From contig NZ_SRIC01000027.1 of the NCBI RefSeq assembly GCF_004684775.1, positions 1 to 50,643 on the forward strand: a stretch of DNA of 50,643 nt. Direction: 5' to 3'. Within the stretch, counting starts at the first letter, position 1, and the number at the start of each line of letters is the position of its first letter. The translations under genes and the position numbers were made by a program. This document shows positions 18,566 through 26,897 of the stretch, one piece after another. The notes under the pieces are model-generated. The model did not search any database, was not told where the DNA came from, and was given only the letters and a program-made list of their open reading frames with translations. This stretch comes from Streptomyces sp. MZ04 (GTDB lineage Bacteria > Actinomycetota > Actinomycetes > Streptomycetales > Streptomycetaceae).

Positions 18566-18706
18566 CGTGCCCCGCCTCCCCCGACTCCCCCGAAAACCGA
18601 TTCCTGCGGCTGTCTGGCGACCCTAACGCCCACCACTGACAATCGCCGAGACTCGTCGTACTGGCGCAACATGGGCTTTACACAACGCCCGCAACAATGG
18701 GGAATC

Positions 18707-19864
18707 ATGATCCGGTTCGAGCACGTCACCAAGCGGTACGCGGACGGCACCACCGCCGTCGACGACCTGTCCTTCGAGGTCGCCGAGGGTGAACTGGTCA
18801 CGCTCGTCGGCCCGTCGGGCTGCGGCAAGACGACGACGATGAAGATGGTGAACCGTCTCATCGAGCCGACCGAGGGCCGGATATGCGTGGACGGCGACGA
18901 CATATCCACCATCGACCCGGTCCAACTCCGGCGCCGCATCGGCTACGTCATCCAGCAGGTCGGCCTCTTCCCGCACAAGACGGTCCTGGAGAACACGGCG
19001 ACCGTCCCGCACCTCCTCGGCGTCAAACGCGCCAAGGCCCGCGAGCGCGCGGCCGAACTCCTCGACCTGGTCGGCCTCGACCCGGCCACGTTCGGCGACC
19101 GCTACCCCGAGCAGCTCTCCGGGGGCCAGCGCCAGCGCGTCGGCGTGGCCCGCGCGCTCGCGGCCGATCCGCCGGTGCTCCTGATGGACGAGCCGTTCGG
19201 CGCCGTCGACCCCGTGGTGCGCGAGCACCTGCAGAACGAGTTCCTCCGCCTCCAGCAGGCCGTGCGCAAGACGGTGCTCTTCGTCACGCACGACATCGAG
19301 GAGGCGGTCCGCCTCGGCGACCGCATGGCCGTCTACGGCCAGGGCCGCATCGAGCAGTTCGACACCCCCTCGACGGTGCTCGGCGCGCCGGCCACCGACT
19401 ACGTGGCCGACTTCGTCGGCGCGGACCGCGGCCTCAAGCGGCTCTCCGTGACACCCATCGAGGAGGGCGATCTGGAGCAGCCGCCCGTCCTGCACCTGGA
19501 CGACCCGCTGCCCGCGAAGCTCGACGCCCGCTGGGCCGTCGTCCTGGACGGCGAGAACAACCTGCACGGCTGGATCTCCGCCGAGCACGCGCACGGCGGT
19601 TCGGGGACGGTGCGGGACCACGCCCGCCGCATGGAGGCGTGGCTTCCGGTGGGCGCGACCCTGAAGCAGGCGTTCGCGACGATGCTGCAGCACGACGCGG
19701 GCTGGATCGCGGTCATCGACAAGGACAGCGCGGGCCGCTTCCTGGGTGTGCTCACCCCGGCCCGGCTGCACGAGGCGCTGCGCAGGTCGACGGCGGCCGA
19801 CGCCCGCGACATCGCGCGCGGGGACGTCGAGTTGGAGACCATCGCGGCCATCGGCGGGAACTGA
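18707..19864 (+). CDS. betaine/choline-type ABC transporter ATP-binding protein
   Basis: The 385-residue ATPase starts MIRFEHVTKRY at ATG 18707 (GGGG upstream; an in-frame ATG at 18671 has no better signal). Walker A is GPSGCGKTT (about 36-44), the ABC signature LSGGQRQRVGVARAL, and Walker B VLLMDEPFGAVDP. The C-terminal 120 residues, DDPLPAKLDARWAVVLDGENN onward, resemble the tandem CBS region of OpuA/ProV-type ATPases, which senses ionic strength in those systems. It serves the two permeases and the binding protein encoded divergently to its left. Confidence 0.92.
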   Translation: MIRFEHVTKRYADGTTAVDDLSFEVAEGELVTLVGPSGCGKTTTMKMVNRLIEPTEGRICVDGDDISTIDPVQLRRRIGYVIQQVGLFPHKTVLENTATVPHLLGVKRAKARERAAELLDLVGLDPATFGDRYPEQLSGGQRQRVGVARALAADPPVLLMDEPFGAVDPVVREHLQNEFLRLQQAVRKTVLFVTHDIEEAVRLGDRMAVYGQGRIEQFDTPSTVLGAPATDYVADFVGADRGLKRLSVTPIEEGDLEQPPVLHLDDPLPAKLDARWAVVLDGENNLHGWISAEHAHGGSGTVRDHARRMEAWLPVGATLKQAFATMLQHDAGWIAVIDKDSAGRFLGVLTPARLHEALRRSTAADARDIARGDVELETIAAIGGN

Positions 19865-19868
19865 GGCT

Positions 19869-20990
19869 CTACGTAGCGCTCAGCCGCCCGCTGATCCACT
19901 CCAGTGTCGCGGGAATCTCGCGGCGCCACGTGTTGAAGTTGTGCCCGCCGCTGGGCAGCGTGATCGACGAGACCCGGGTGGGCGGCTGCACCTTGTCGAT
20001 GAACCTCTCGGTGTCCGCGTAGTTGTCCTCGCCCTGCTTGCTCGTGGTGACGAGGAGGGACGTCCTGGGCGGCGGCAGGTGGTCCAGGGACCACATCAGG
20101 TCGGCGTGCCGCTCCAACTGCTTGTCGCCGTGGAAGAGATCGCCCGTGGTGACGTCGATGGGCGCCTTGTAGTACGCGGAAAGGCCCGCCCCTGCGGCGT
20201 ACACGTCGGGATGGTGCACGGCGAGCTTCAGCGCGCAGTAGCCGCCCGTCGAGTCCCCGATCACGCCCAGGCTCCCCGGCTTCTCGCCCACCCTGTAGTG
20301 CTCGGAAACGGCTTCGGGCAGGTCCTTGGCGAAGAACGTCTCGGCCTGCGGGCCGCCGGGGACGTCCACGCACTCGGTGTCCCGCGGCGGCGCGACGGTC
20401 GGCCGCAGCATGACCAGGATCATCGGCTGCATCGTGCCCCGCTTGGCCCGCTCATGGGCGGTCTGCGGGTAGCGCAGGCCCTTGATGAGCGCCTCCGCGG
20501 TGCCGGGGTAGCCGGTCAGCACCACGGCCGCGGGGAACTTGCGGTCCTTGTAGCGGGGTTGGAAGTACTCGGGCGGCAGATAGACGTACGCCTTGCTCGC
20601 CAGGTCCGACTCCTTCCCGCTGACGGTGACCTTCTGGATCTGGCCGCCGGTCGAGGGGCTGCCGCCTCCGGGGACGTTCACCGGGCGGGTGCCACGGACC
20701 TCGACCGGGCCGCCCCGGCCCTTGGCGGGGTCGTGGTCGACGACCACTCCGGGGCTGGTCTCCTGGCCGAAGAGGTCCGCCCAGGTCGCGTAGAAGCCGA
20801 ACGCCTGGTTGGCGGCGAGGCCGACCGAGGCGAAGATCGCGAGCTGGGTGGCGATCAGGATGCCGACGCGTCCGGTGACGGTCCGCCAGTTCTGGCGGGC
20901 CAGGCGCGGCCAGAACCAGACGGTTCCGATGAACAGCACGACGGCCAGAGCCACCGCCAGAACGAGGACCTCGTTGCTCGTAAGACCCAT
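19869..20990 (-). CDS. membrane-anchored alpha/beta-hydrolase (esterase D / antigen 85-like)
   Basis: The 373-residue protein has two N-terminal membrane helices (about 7-28 and 42-60), then an extracytoplasmic esterase domain. The nucleophile elbow is GDSTGG with S247; the likely catalytic histidine is in GGHNFNTW near the C-terminus, and an Asp/Glu in KQGEDNY is a candidate third residue. It resembles the esterase/antigen 85 group, whose members acylate or cleave cell-surface esters. It ends 4 bp from the ATPase stop (convergent) and is divergent from the MprF-like gene, so a joint envelope role is possible but unproven. Confidence 0.85.
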   Translation of the reverse strand: MGLTSNEVLVLAVALAVVLFIGTVWFWPRLARQNWRTVTGRVGILIATQLAIFASVGLAANQAFGFYATWADLFGQETSPGVVVDHDPAKGRGGPVEVRGTRPVNVPGGGSPSTGGQIQKVTVSGKESDLASKAYVYLPPEYFQPRYKDRKFPAAVVLTGYPGTAEALIKGLRYPQTAHERAKRGTMQPMILVMLRPTVAPPRDTECVDVPGGPQAETFFAKDLPEAVSEHYRVGEKPGSLGVIGDSTGGYCALKLAVHHPDVYAAGAGLSAYYKAPIDVTTGDLFHGDKQLERHADLMWSLDHLPPPRTSLLVTTSKQGEDNYADTERFIDKVQPPTRVSSITLPSGGHNFNTWRREIPATLEWISGRLSAT

Positions 20991-21214
20991 GGGGTGTTCC
21001 CGCCTGCGCTTTCTGCCAGTCCCGTACCGCTGGGCCCCGCCCGTCGCCGTCGACCGGGCATCGCCACACTTTTCCTGTTTTCCAGTGGATTTCCGGCGGT
21101 TTTCCGATCCGGAGTGAACCCGATTCCCGGAAGGACCGTCCTAGAGGGCGCAATTGTCGCCGGATGCCGCATTTGGCACCGGGTCCAAGGTCTCTCGCGG
21201 AACTACGGGATGCG

Positions 21215-23041
21215 ATGTCTGTCAGGATAGATGGGGAAATGTCGGGCGAGGTTCCGGGCGGCGGCAGGCTCCGCCGGATGCTCCACGGCCCCCGCCCCGA
21301 GGCCGTACCGGCCTTCGTGGCCCGCGCCTGCACCCTCGTAGGGCTGCTGAACATCTCGGCGGGCGTCTTCCCGCGCTTCCGGCACAGCCGCATGCACATG
21401 GTCGCAGAGGTCCTCCCCGGCGCGCTCGGCCCCTTCGCCGCCGCTCTCGCGCTCAGCTCGGGCGTCCTCCTGCTGCTGCTCGCGCACGGCCTGCGCCGCC
21501 ACAAGCGGCGTGCCTGGCGGGCCGCCGTGGTGCTGCTGCCCGCCGGTGCCGCGGCCCAGTTCATGTACCGCCACTCCGTCATCGGCGTAGTGATCTCGCT
21601 GGCCCTCCTGGCCCTGCTGCTGCGCCATCGCGGTGAATTCGCGGCGCTCCCCGACCCGCGCAGCCGCTGGCGCGCCCTGGCCAACTTCGTGGTCCTCGGG
21701 GCCGGTTCCATCGCGCTGGGCCTGGTGATCGTCAGCGCCCACCCCGGCAAGGTCATCGGGGACCCGGGCATCACGGACCGCCTCGCCCACGTCCTGTACG
21801 GCCTGTTCGGCTTCGAGGGCCCGGTCGACTACTACGGGCGTACGTCCTGGACGGTCGCCTGCTCACTCGGCGCACTCGGCCTGCTCACAGCGATCACCAC
21901 TATCTATTTGGCGTTCCGCCCCGAACACCCCGCCGCGCGGCTCACCGAGGACGACGAGACGAAACTGCGCGCCCTGCTCGCCAAGCACGGCGCCCGCGAC
22001 TCCCTCGGCCACTTCGCGCTCCGCCGCGACAAAGGCGCCGTCTTCTCGCCCAGCGGCAAGGCCGCCGTCACCTACCGCGTCGTCTCCGGAGTGATGCTCG
22101 CCAGCGGTGACCCCATCGGCGACGTGGAGGCCTGGCCCGGCGCGATCGAGCGCTTCATGGACGAGGCGAAGGCCCACTCCTGGACACCCGCCGTCATGGG
22201 CTGCTCCGAGACGGGCGGCGAGGTCTGGACCCGCGAGACCGGCCTCGACGCCCTCGAACTGGGCGACGAGGCGGTGGTGGACGTCGCGGATTTCTCCCTG
22301 ACCGGGCGCGCGATGCGCAACGTGCGCCAGATGGTCAAGCGGATCGAGCGCAATGGCTACGAGACGCGCGTACGGCGCGTGCGTGACCTCGGCGAGCGGG
22401 AGCTCGCCAGGATCCAGCGGGCCGCCGACGACTGGCGCGGCACCGACACCGAACGCGGCTTCTCCATGGCGCTCGGCCGCATCGGCGACCCCGGAGACGG
22501 CGACTGCCTGATCGCGACCGCCCACAAGGCTGACGAGGACGCGGGCCCCTACGGAGACCTGAAGGCCGTCCTGCACTTCGTCCCCTGGGGCGAGGACGGC
22601 GTCTCCCTGGACCTCATGCGCCGCGACCGCTCGGCCGACCCCGGCATGAACGAGCTGCTCATCGTCGCCGCCCTGCAGGCCGCCCCGAAGCTGGGCATCA
22701 CTCGCGTCTCGCTCAACTTCGCCATGTTCCGCGCGGCCCTCGCACGCGGCGAGAAGATCGGCGCGGGGCCGGTCCTGCGCGCCTGGAGGGGCCTGCTCGT
22801 CTTCCTCTCCCGCTGGTTCCAGATCGAGTCCCTGTACAAGTTCAACGCGAAGTTCCGCCCCCGCTGGGAGCCCCGCTTCCTCGTCTACCGCTCCTCCAAG
22901 GACCTGCCCCGCATCGGTTTCGCGGCCATGCAGGCCGAGGGCTTCGTCACGCTCGCGCTGCCCCGTTTCCTGCGCGGACGCACGCCGGGGCGCCGCCCCT
23001 GCCCGCACCGGGCGGCGGAGCGCGAGGTCCGAGCGGCGTAA
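21215..23041 (+). CDS. phosphatidylglycerol lysyltransferase-like protein (MprF/DUF2156)
   Basis: The 608-residue membrane protein has about six hydrophobic segments in the first 235 residues, then a DUF2156 catalytic domain: AVFSPSGKAAVTYRVVSGVM, GDPIG, VMGCSETGGEVW, MRNVRQMVKRIERNGYETRV and a C-terminal WEPRFLVYRSSKDLPR. Such proteins transfer an aminoacyl group (often lysine) from tRNA to phosphatidylglycerol, lowering surface charge and giving resistance to cationic peptides. It is shorter at the N-terminus than full MprF, so a complete flippase is doubtful. Start chosen at ATG 21215; ATG 21239 is an alternative with GGGGA near it. A 30-bp gap separates it from folP, whose own -10 lies there. 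Confidence 0.85.
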   Translation: MSVRIDGEMSGEVPGGGRLRRMLHGPRPEAVPAFVARACTLVGLLNISAGVFPRFRHSRMHMVAEVLPGALGPFAAALALSSGVLLLLLAHGLRRHKRRAWRAAVVLLPAGAAAQFMYRHSVIGVVISLALLALLLRHRGEFAALPDPRSRWRALANFVVLGAGSIALGLVIVSAHPGKVIGDPGITDRLAHVLYGLFGFEGPVDYYGRTSWTVACSLGALGLLTAITTIYLAFRPEHPAARLTEDDETKLRALLAKHGARDSLGHFALRRDKGAVFSPSGKAAVTYRVVSGVMLASGDPIGDVEAWPGAIERFMDEAKAHSWTPAVMGCSETGGEVWTRETGLDALELGDEAVVDVADFSLTGRAMRNVRQMVKRIERNGYETRVRRVRDLGERELARIQRAADDWRGTDTERGFSMALGRIGDPGDGDCLIATAHKADEDAGPYGDLKAVLHFVPWGEDGVSLDLMRRDRSADPGMNELLIVAALQAAPKLGITRVSLNFAMFRAALARGEKIGAGPVLRAWRGLLVFLSRWFQIESLYKFNAKFRPRWEPRFLVYRSSKDLPRIGFAAMQAEGFVTLALPRFLRGRTPGRRPCPHRAAEREVRAA

Positions 23042-23059
23042 CGGCGCCTCGTACGGGCC

Positions 23060-23065
23060 TACGCT
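23060..23065 (+). promoter_or_regulatory. -10 box of the folate operon (leaderless geometry)
   Basis: TACGCT is six bases before folP ATG 23072. The intervening GGAGGC is a Shine-Dalgarno sequence placed too close to the ATG, so either mode of initiation may apply. Confidence 0.5.
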
Positions 23066-23071
23066 GGAGGC

Positions 23072-23944
23072 ATGAGTACGTTGCGCGGGCGGGGATCGGT
23101 CGAAGGGCTGCCGGAGTGGGGCCGCTGTGCGGTCATGGGGGTCGTGAACGTGACGCCCGACTCCTTCTCCGACGGAGGCCGCTGGTTCGACACCACGGTC
23201 GCCGTCAAACACGGCATCGACCTGGTCGCCCAAGGCGCCGACCTGGTCGACGTGGGCGGCGAGTCCACCAGGCCCGGCGCCACGCGCGTGGACGAGGACG
23301 AAGAGCTGCGCCGCGTGGTCCCCGTCGTGCGGGGTCTGGCCGCCGAGGGCGTCACGGTCTCCGTGGACACGATGCGGGCCGCCGTCGCCGAGCAGGCACT
23401 CGCCGCCGGCGCGGTCCTGGTCAACGACGTCAGCGGCGGCCTCGCCGACACCCGCATGGTCAGCGCGGTCGCCGCCGCCGGCGCGCCCTTCGTGGTCATG
23501 CACTGGCGCGGCTTCCTCGCCGACATCCACGCCAAGCCCGTCTACGAGGACGTGGTCTCCGAAGTCGTCGACGAGCTCCACGCGCGCGTGCGGGCCGCCA
23601 TCGAGGGCGGCATCGCCCCCGAGCGCATCGTCATCGACCCGGGCCTCGGCTTCTCCAAGGACGCCGAGCACGACCTGGCGCTCCTCGCCCGCCTCGACCG
23701 GCTGCGTGAGCTCGGCCACCCGATCCTGGTCGCCGCGTCCCGCAAGCGTTTCCTCGGCCGCGTCCTCGCGGGCCCCGAGGGCGCGCCGCCGCCCGCCCGC
23801 GAGCGCGACGCGGCCACCGCCGCGGTCTCCGCCATCGCCGCCCACCAGGGCGCCTGGGCGGTCCGCGTGCACGAGGTGCGGGCCACCGCCGACGCCGTGC
23901 GGGTCGCACACGCCGTGACCAGCGCGGCCGGCGGCGACCTGTGA
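23072..23944 (+). CDS. folP: dihydropteroate synthase
   Basis: Condenses 6-hydroxymethyl-dihydropterin pyrophosphate with p-aminobenzoate; the sulfonamide target. The 290-residue TIM barrel shows GVVNVTPDSFSDGG (about 23-36), DVGGESTRPGA near 69, NDVSGG, and the basic SRKRFLGRV loop. It heads a plus-strand folate operon and its stop overlaps the next GTG (GTGA). Length and motifs are intact. A second FolP-like protein is common in actinobacteria, but this copy has all substrate motifs and lies with folB and folK, so it is the functional one. Confidence 0.95.
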   Translation: MSTLRGRGSVEGLPEWGRCAVMGVVNVTPDSFSDGGRWFDTTVAVKHGIDLVAQGADLVDVGGESTRPGATRVDEDEELRRVVPVVRGLAAEGVTVSVDTMRAAVAEQALAAGAVLVNDVSGGLADTRMVSAVAAAGAPFVVMHWRGFLADIHAKPVYEDVVSEVVDELHARVRAAIEGGIAPERIVIDPGLGFSKDAEHDLALLARLDRLRELGHPILVAASRKRFLGRVLAGPEGAPPPARERDAATAAVSAIAAHQGAWAVRVHEVRATADAVRVAHAVTSAAGGDL

Positions 23945-24453
23945 CCGGGGCCCGTACCGACGTCGAACAGGTCGAGCGCGCCAACACGGCCTTCTACGAA
24001 GCACTGGAACGCGGCGACTTCGACGAGGTCTCCGACCTGTGGCTGGACACCGGCACCAGGGACGCCCTCGACGAGGACGACGCGGTCGACTCGAGCGACG
24101 AAGAGACCGCGATCTCCTGCGTCCACCCCGGCTGGCCGGTCCTCACCGGCCGCGGCGAGGTGCTCAGGTCGTACGCGCTGATCATGGCGAACACGGAGTA
24201 CATCCAGTTCTTCCTCACCGACGTACACGTCGGTGTGGCCGGCGACACCGCCCTGGTGACCTGCACCGAGAACATCCTCAGCGGCGGCCCGCCCCCCGAG
24301 GGCGGCGGCGAGCTCGGGCCGCTCGTCGGGCAGCTGGTGGTCGCCACGAATGTGTTCCGGCGCACATCGGACGGATGGAAACTCTGGTCGCACCACGCAT
24401 CACCCGTACTCGCCGAAACCGACGACGAAGAGGGCGAAGAGTCACCCTCCTGA
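23941..24453 (+). CDS. NTF2/SnoaL-fold protein in the folate operon
   Basis: The 170-residue protein has an NTF2-like (SnoaL_3) fold: an N-terminal helix VERANTAFYEALERGDFDEVSDLW, then VLTGRGEVLRSYALIM, and strands ending TSDGWKLWSHHAS. There is a strongly acidic insert (DALDEDDAVDSSDEE) near 40. The GTG start at 23941 overlaps the folP stop. No catalytic dyad can be assigned. Its constant place between folP and folB suggests a folate-linked or structural role, but that is only context. Confidence 0.82.
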   Translation: MTGARTDVEQVERANTAFYEALERGDFDEVSDLWLDTGTRDALDEDDAVDSSDEETAISCVHPGWPVLTGRGEVLRSYALIMANTEYIQFFLTDVHVGVAGDTALVTCTENILSGGPPPEGGGELGPLVGQLVVATNVFRRTSDGWKLWSHHASPVLAETDDEEGEESPS

Positions 24454-24586
24454 GTGGGTAGGGGCGGGTCGAGGAGCCCCCGCGGGCGAGGACTGTCAGT
24501 GCTCGCAGGTAGATTCGATCGTGGCTGGTGTGCCGACCGCACTCGGTGCAGGCCTGCCGATACCGACGATTGCAGGAGTGATTCGC

Positions 24587-24946
24587 GTGGATCGTGTCGC
24601 GCTGCGCGGCCTCAAAGCCCGTGGGCACCACGGTGTCTTTCCGCGGGAACGCGAAGAGGGCCAGACCTTCATCGTGGACCTGGTTATTGGCCTGGACACC
24701 CGTGCGGCCGCCGCCGACGACGACCTGTCGAAGACCGTGCACTACGGCGTCGTGGCGGAGGAGGTCGTGGCCGTCGTCGAGGGCGAGCCCGTGGACCTCA
24801 TCGAGACGCTCGCCGAGCGCATCGCCCAGACGTGTCTGAAGCACGACGGAGTCCTGGAGGTCGAGGTGTGCGTCCACAAACCGGACGCCCCGATCACCGT
24901 CCCCTTCGACGATGTGACCGTCACCATCACCCGGAGCCGAGTATGA
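24587..24946 (+). CDS. folB: dihydroneopterin aldolase
   Basis: Cleaves 7,8-dihydroneopterin to 6-hydroxymethyl-dihydropterin and glycolaldehyde. GTG 24587 is chosen because GGAG stands nine bases upstream and VDRVALRGLKARGHHGVF is the usual FolB N-terminus; the frame is open further back without homology. The 119-residue protein has the conserved GHHGVFPRE (active region), SKTVHYG and LIETLAERIA (glutamate binding the pterin), and a C-terminal VCVHKPDAPI strand. Its stop overlaps folK (ATGA). Confidence 0.94.
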   Translation: MDRVALRGLKARGHHGVFPREREEGQTFIVDLVIGLDTRAAAADDDLSKTVHYGVVAEEVVAVVEGEPVDLIETLAERIAQTCLKHDGVLEVEVCVHKPDAPITVPFDDVTVTITRSRV

Positions 24947-25554
24947 CCGCGTTTTCCACGCACGGGCAGAGCGACCCGACCGTCCAGCCGGTTCCCACGG
25001 CCGTGGTGGAGCAGGTGGACGCCGCCGACACGACCCTCTCCAACCCCAAGCGCGCCGTGATCTCCCTCGGCAGCAATCTCGGCAACCGCCTGGAGAACCT
25101 CCAGGGCGCCGTCGACGCCCTGGAGGACACCCCCGGCCTGCGCGTCAAAGCGGTCTCTCCGGTGTACGAGACCGAGCCCTGGGGCGTCGAGCCGGGCAGC
25201 CAGCCGTCGTACTTCAACGCGGTCGTCGTGGTGAAGACGACCCTGCCGCCCTCCTCGCTCCTGGAGCGGGCGCACGCGGTCGAGGAGGCCTTCCACCGCG
25301 TGCGGGACGAGCGCTGGGGCCCCCGCACCATCGACGTCGACATCGTGGCGTACGCGGACGTGGTCTCGGACGACCCGGTCCTCACCCTGCCCCACCCCCG
25401 GGCGCACGAGCGGGCCTTCGTCCTGGCCCCCTGGCACGACGTGGAGCCGGAGGCACAGCTGGCCGGCCGCGGCCCGGTCGCCGAACTGCTCGCCGCGATC
25501 ACCCACGAAGGCGTCAAGCCCCGTGTCGACCTGGAACTCCGGCTGCCCGAGTAG
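24943..25554 (+). CDS. folK: 2-amino-4-hydroxy-6-hydroxymethyldihydropteridine pyrophosphokinase
   Basis: Transfers pyrophosphate from ATP to 6-hydroxymethyl-dihydropterin, feeding FolP. The 203-residue protein has a 37-residue N-terminal extension without homology, then AVISLGSNLGNRLENLQ, VYETEPWG, FNAVV, and the signature RDERWGPRTIDVDIV with LPHPRAHERAFV. It ends with TAG at 25552-25554; the same frame stays open for the next 84 bases and runs straight into the DUF3180 start. Confidence 0.95.
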   Translation: MTAFSTHGQSDPTVQPVPTAVVEQVDAADTTLSNPKRAVISLGSNLGNRLENLQGAVDALEDTPGLRVKAVSPVYETEPWGVEPGSQPSYFNAVVVVKTTLPPSSLLERAHAVEEAFHRVRDERWGPRTIDVDIVAYADVVSDDPVLTLPHPRAHERAFVLAPWHDVEPEAQLAGRGPVAELLAAITHEGVKPRVDLELRLPE

Positions 25555-25638
25555 TCGTTAGGGTCATCGGGTCCGCACAACGAAGATCCGTACGACGATC
25601 CGTACGACGCGGGTCCGCACAACGACGAAGGGTCATCC
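25555..25638 (+). repeat. repeat-bearing spacer in frame between folK and DUF3180
   Basis: The spacer has nested direct repeats: GGGTCCGCACAACGA twice and GATCCGTACGAC twice in tandem. Read in the folK frame it contains no stop and would encode SGPHNEDPYDDPYDAG and a short tail before the DUF3180 GTG. It has no start codon of its own. Confidence 0.8.
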
Positions 25639-26133
25639 GTGAAGCAGCTGCGCATCAGGACACTGGCCGGCCTCTTCGTGGTGGCCGGAGTGCTGTCCTG
25701 GGCCACTGCCCGGCTCTGGGACTCCCTCGGCACGCTGCCGAGGGTGCCGCTCGCCGCGCCCATCGTGCTCGCGGCGATCGCCGTGGTGCTGCTCGCGACG
25801 GCGCTCTCACTGCGCTCCCGGCTGCGCGCCCAGCGCGAGCGACGCCCCGGCGCGAAGGGCGTCGAACCGCTGATGGCCGCCCGCGCGGTCGTCTTCGGCC
25901 AGGCGAGCGCCCTGGTGGCCGCCCTCGTCGCCGGCATGTACGCCGGCACGGGCGCCTTCCTCCTGGAGTACCTGGACATCCCGGCCCGCCGCGACCAGGC
26001 GATCTACGCAGGGCTCTCGGTCGTGGCGGGCATCGCGGTGATAGCGGCCGCCTTCTTCATGGAGCGCGTCTGCAAGCTCCCGGAGGACACCGACGAGGAC
26101 GGCCAGAACGGCGGGGCGGCTCCGGCCGCGTAA
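25639..26133 (+). CDS. DUF3180 membrane protein
   Basis: The 164-residue protein starts MKQLRIRTLAGLFVVAG at GTG 25639, with GAAGG eight bases upstream. It has four hydrophobic helices (about 8-26, 34-56, 80-102 and 112-134), a basic loop (RSRLRAQRERRPGAKG) after the second, and an acidic C-terminal tail. DUF3180 genes accompany folK across actinobacteria; the function is unknown. It is the last plus-strand gene of the folate operon and converges on folE. Confidence 0.88.
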   Translation: MKQLRIRTLAGLFVVAGVLSWATARLWDSLGTLPRVPLAAPIVLAAIAVVLLATALSLRSRLRAQRERRPGAKGVEPLMAARAVVFGQASALVAALVAGMYAGTGAFLLEYLDIPARRDQAIYAGLSVVAGIAVIAAAFFMERVCKLPEDTDEDGQNGGAAPAA

Positions 26134-26171
26134 CACTCTCCTACCGAACACTCTCCTACGGACGTGTGGCG

Positions 26172-26777
26172 CTATCGCGCCATGATCAGGCTCATCGCCT
26201 CGTTGCGCGTCGCGGGGTCACGCAGCTGACCGCGCACGGCCGACGTGATCGTCTTGGCGCCCGGCTTCCGCACACCACGCATCGTCATGCACATGTGCTC
26301 GCACTCGACGACCACGATGACGCCGCGCGGCTCCAGGATCTGCATCAGGGAGTCCGCGATCTGCGTGGTCAGCCGCTCCTGCACCTGCGGACGGCGGGCG
26401 TAGACGTCCACGAGGCGGGCGAGCTTCGACAGACCGGTGATCTTGCCGTCGGTGGACGGGATGTAGCCGACGTGGGCGACCCCGACGAACGGCACCAGAT
26501 GGTGCTCACAGCTGCTCATGACCTCGATGTCCTTCACCAGGACCATCTCGTCATGACCGAGGTCGAACGTCGTCGTCAGGACGTCCTCGGGCTTCTGCCA
26601 CAGGCCCGCGAATATCTCCTTGTACGCGCGTGCCACGCGACCGGGAGTCGCCCGCAGACCCTCGCGGTCCGGGTCCTCCCCGACCGCGATCAGCAGCTCG
26701 CGCACGGCGTTCTCAGCTCGCTTCTCGTCGAACTCGCTGATCGTGCCCTCGCCGTCCAGCGTCACGGGGTCGGTCAT
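26172..26777 (-). CDS. folE: GTP cyclohydrolase I
   Basis: Converts GTP to 7,8-dihydroneopterin triphosphate, the first step of folate synthesis. I choose ATG 26777 ([11 protein letters not shown]), preceded by GAGG; the frame opens earlier at 26816 without signal. The 201-residue protein carries the zinc ligands C90 and H93 in [10 protein letters not shown] and C163 near [10 protein letters not shown], and [23 protein letters not shown]. It lies on the opposite strand to folP-folB-folK and behind the ftsH terminator, so it is likely controlled on its own. Confidence 0.95.
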   Translation of the reverse strand: MTDPVTLDGEGTISEFDEKRAENAVRELLIAVGEDPDREGLRATPGRVARAYKEIFAGLWQKPEDVLTTTFDLGHDEMVLVKDIEVMSSCEHHLVPFVGVAHVGYIPSTDGKITGLSKLARLVDVYARRPQVQERLTTQIADSLMQILEPRGVIVVVECEHMCMTMRGVRKPGAKTITSAVRGQLRDPATRNEAMSLIMAR

Positions 26778-26825
26778 CTGTGCCTCGTTCCTTGCGTTCT
26801 GCGTTCCTGCGCGCAACTGCGTACG

Positions 26826-26865
26826 AAAAAACTGCGCCCCCCAGGCTAAAACCAGGGGGGCGCAG
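26826..26865 (-). terminator. strong rho-independent terminator between ftsH and folE
   Basis: CTGCGCCCCCC and GGGGGGCGCAG form an 11-bp perfect stem (26832-26842 and 26855-26865) with a 12-nt loop, followed on the minus strand by six T. It ends about 48 bp before the folE start. Confidence 0.92.
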
Positions 26866-26897
26866 CATCCATTCCGGGCCTGCTGAGGCGACCGGGG

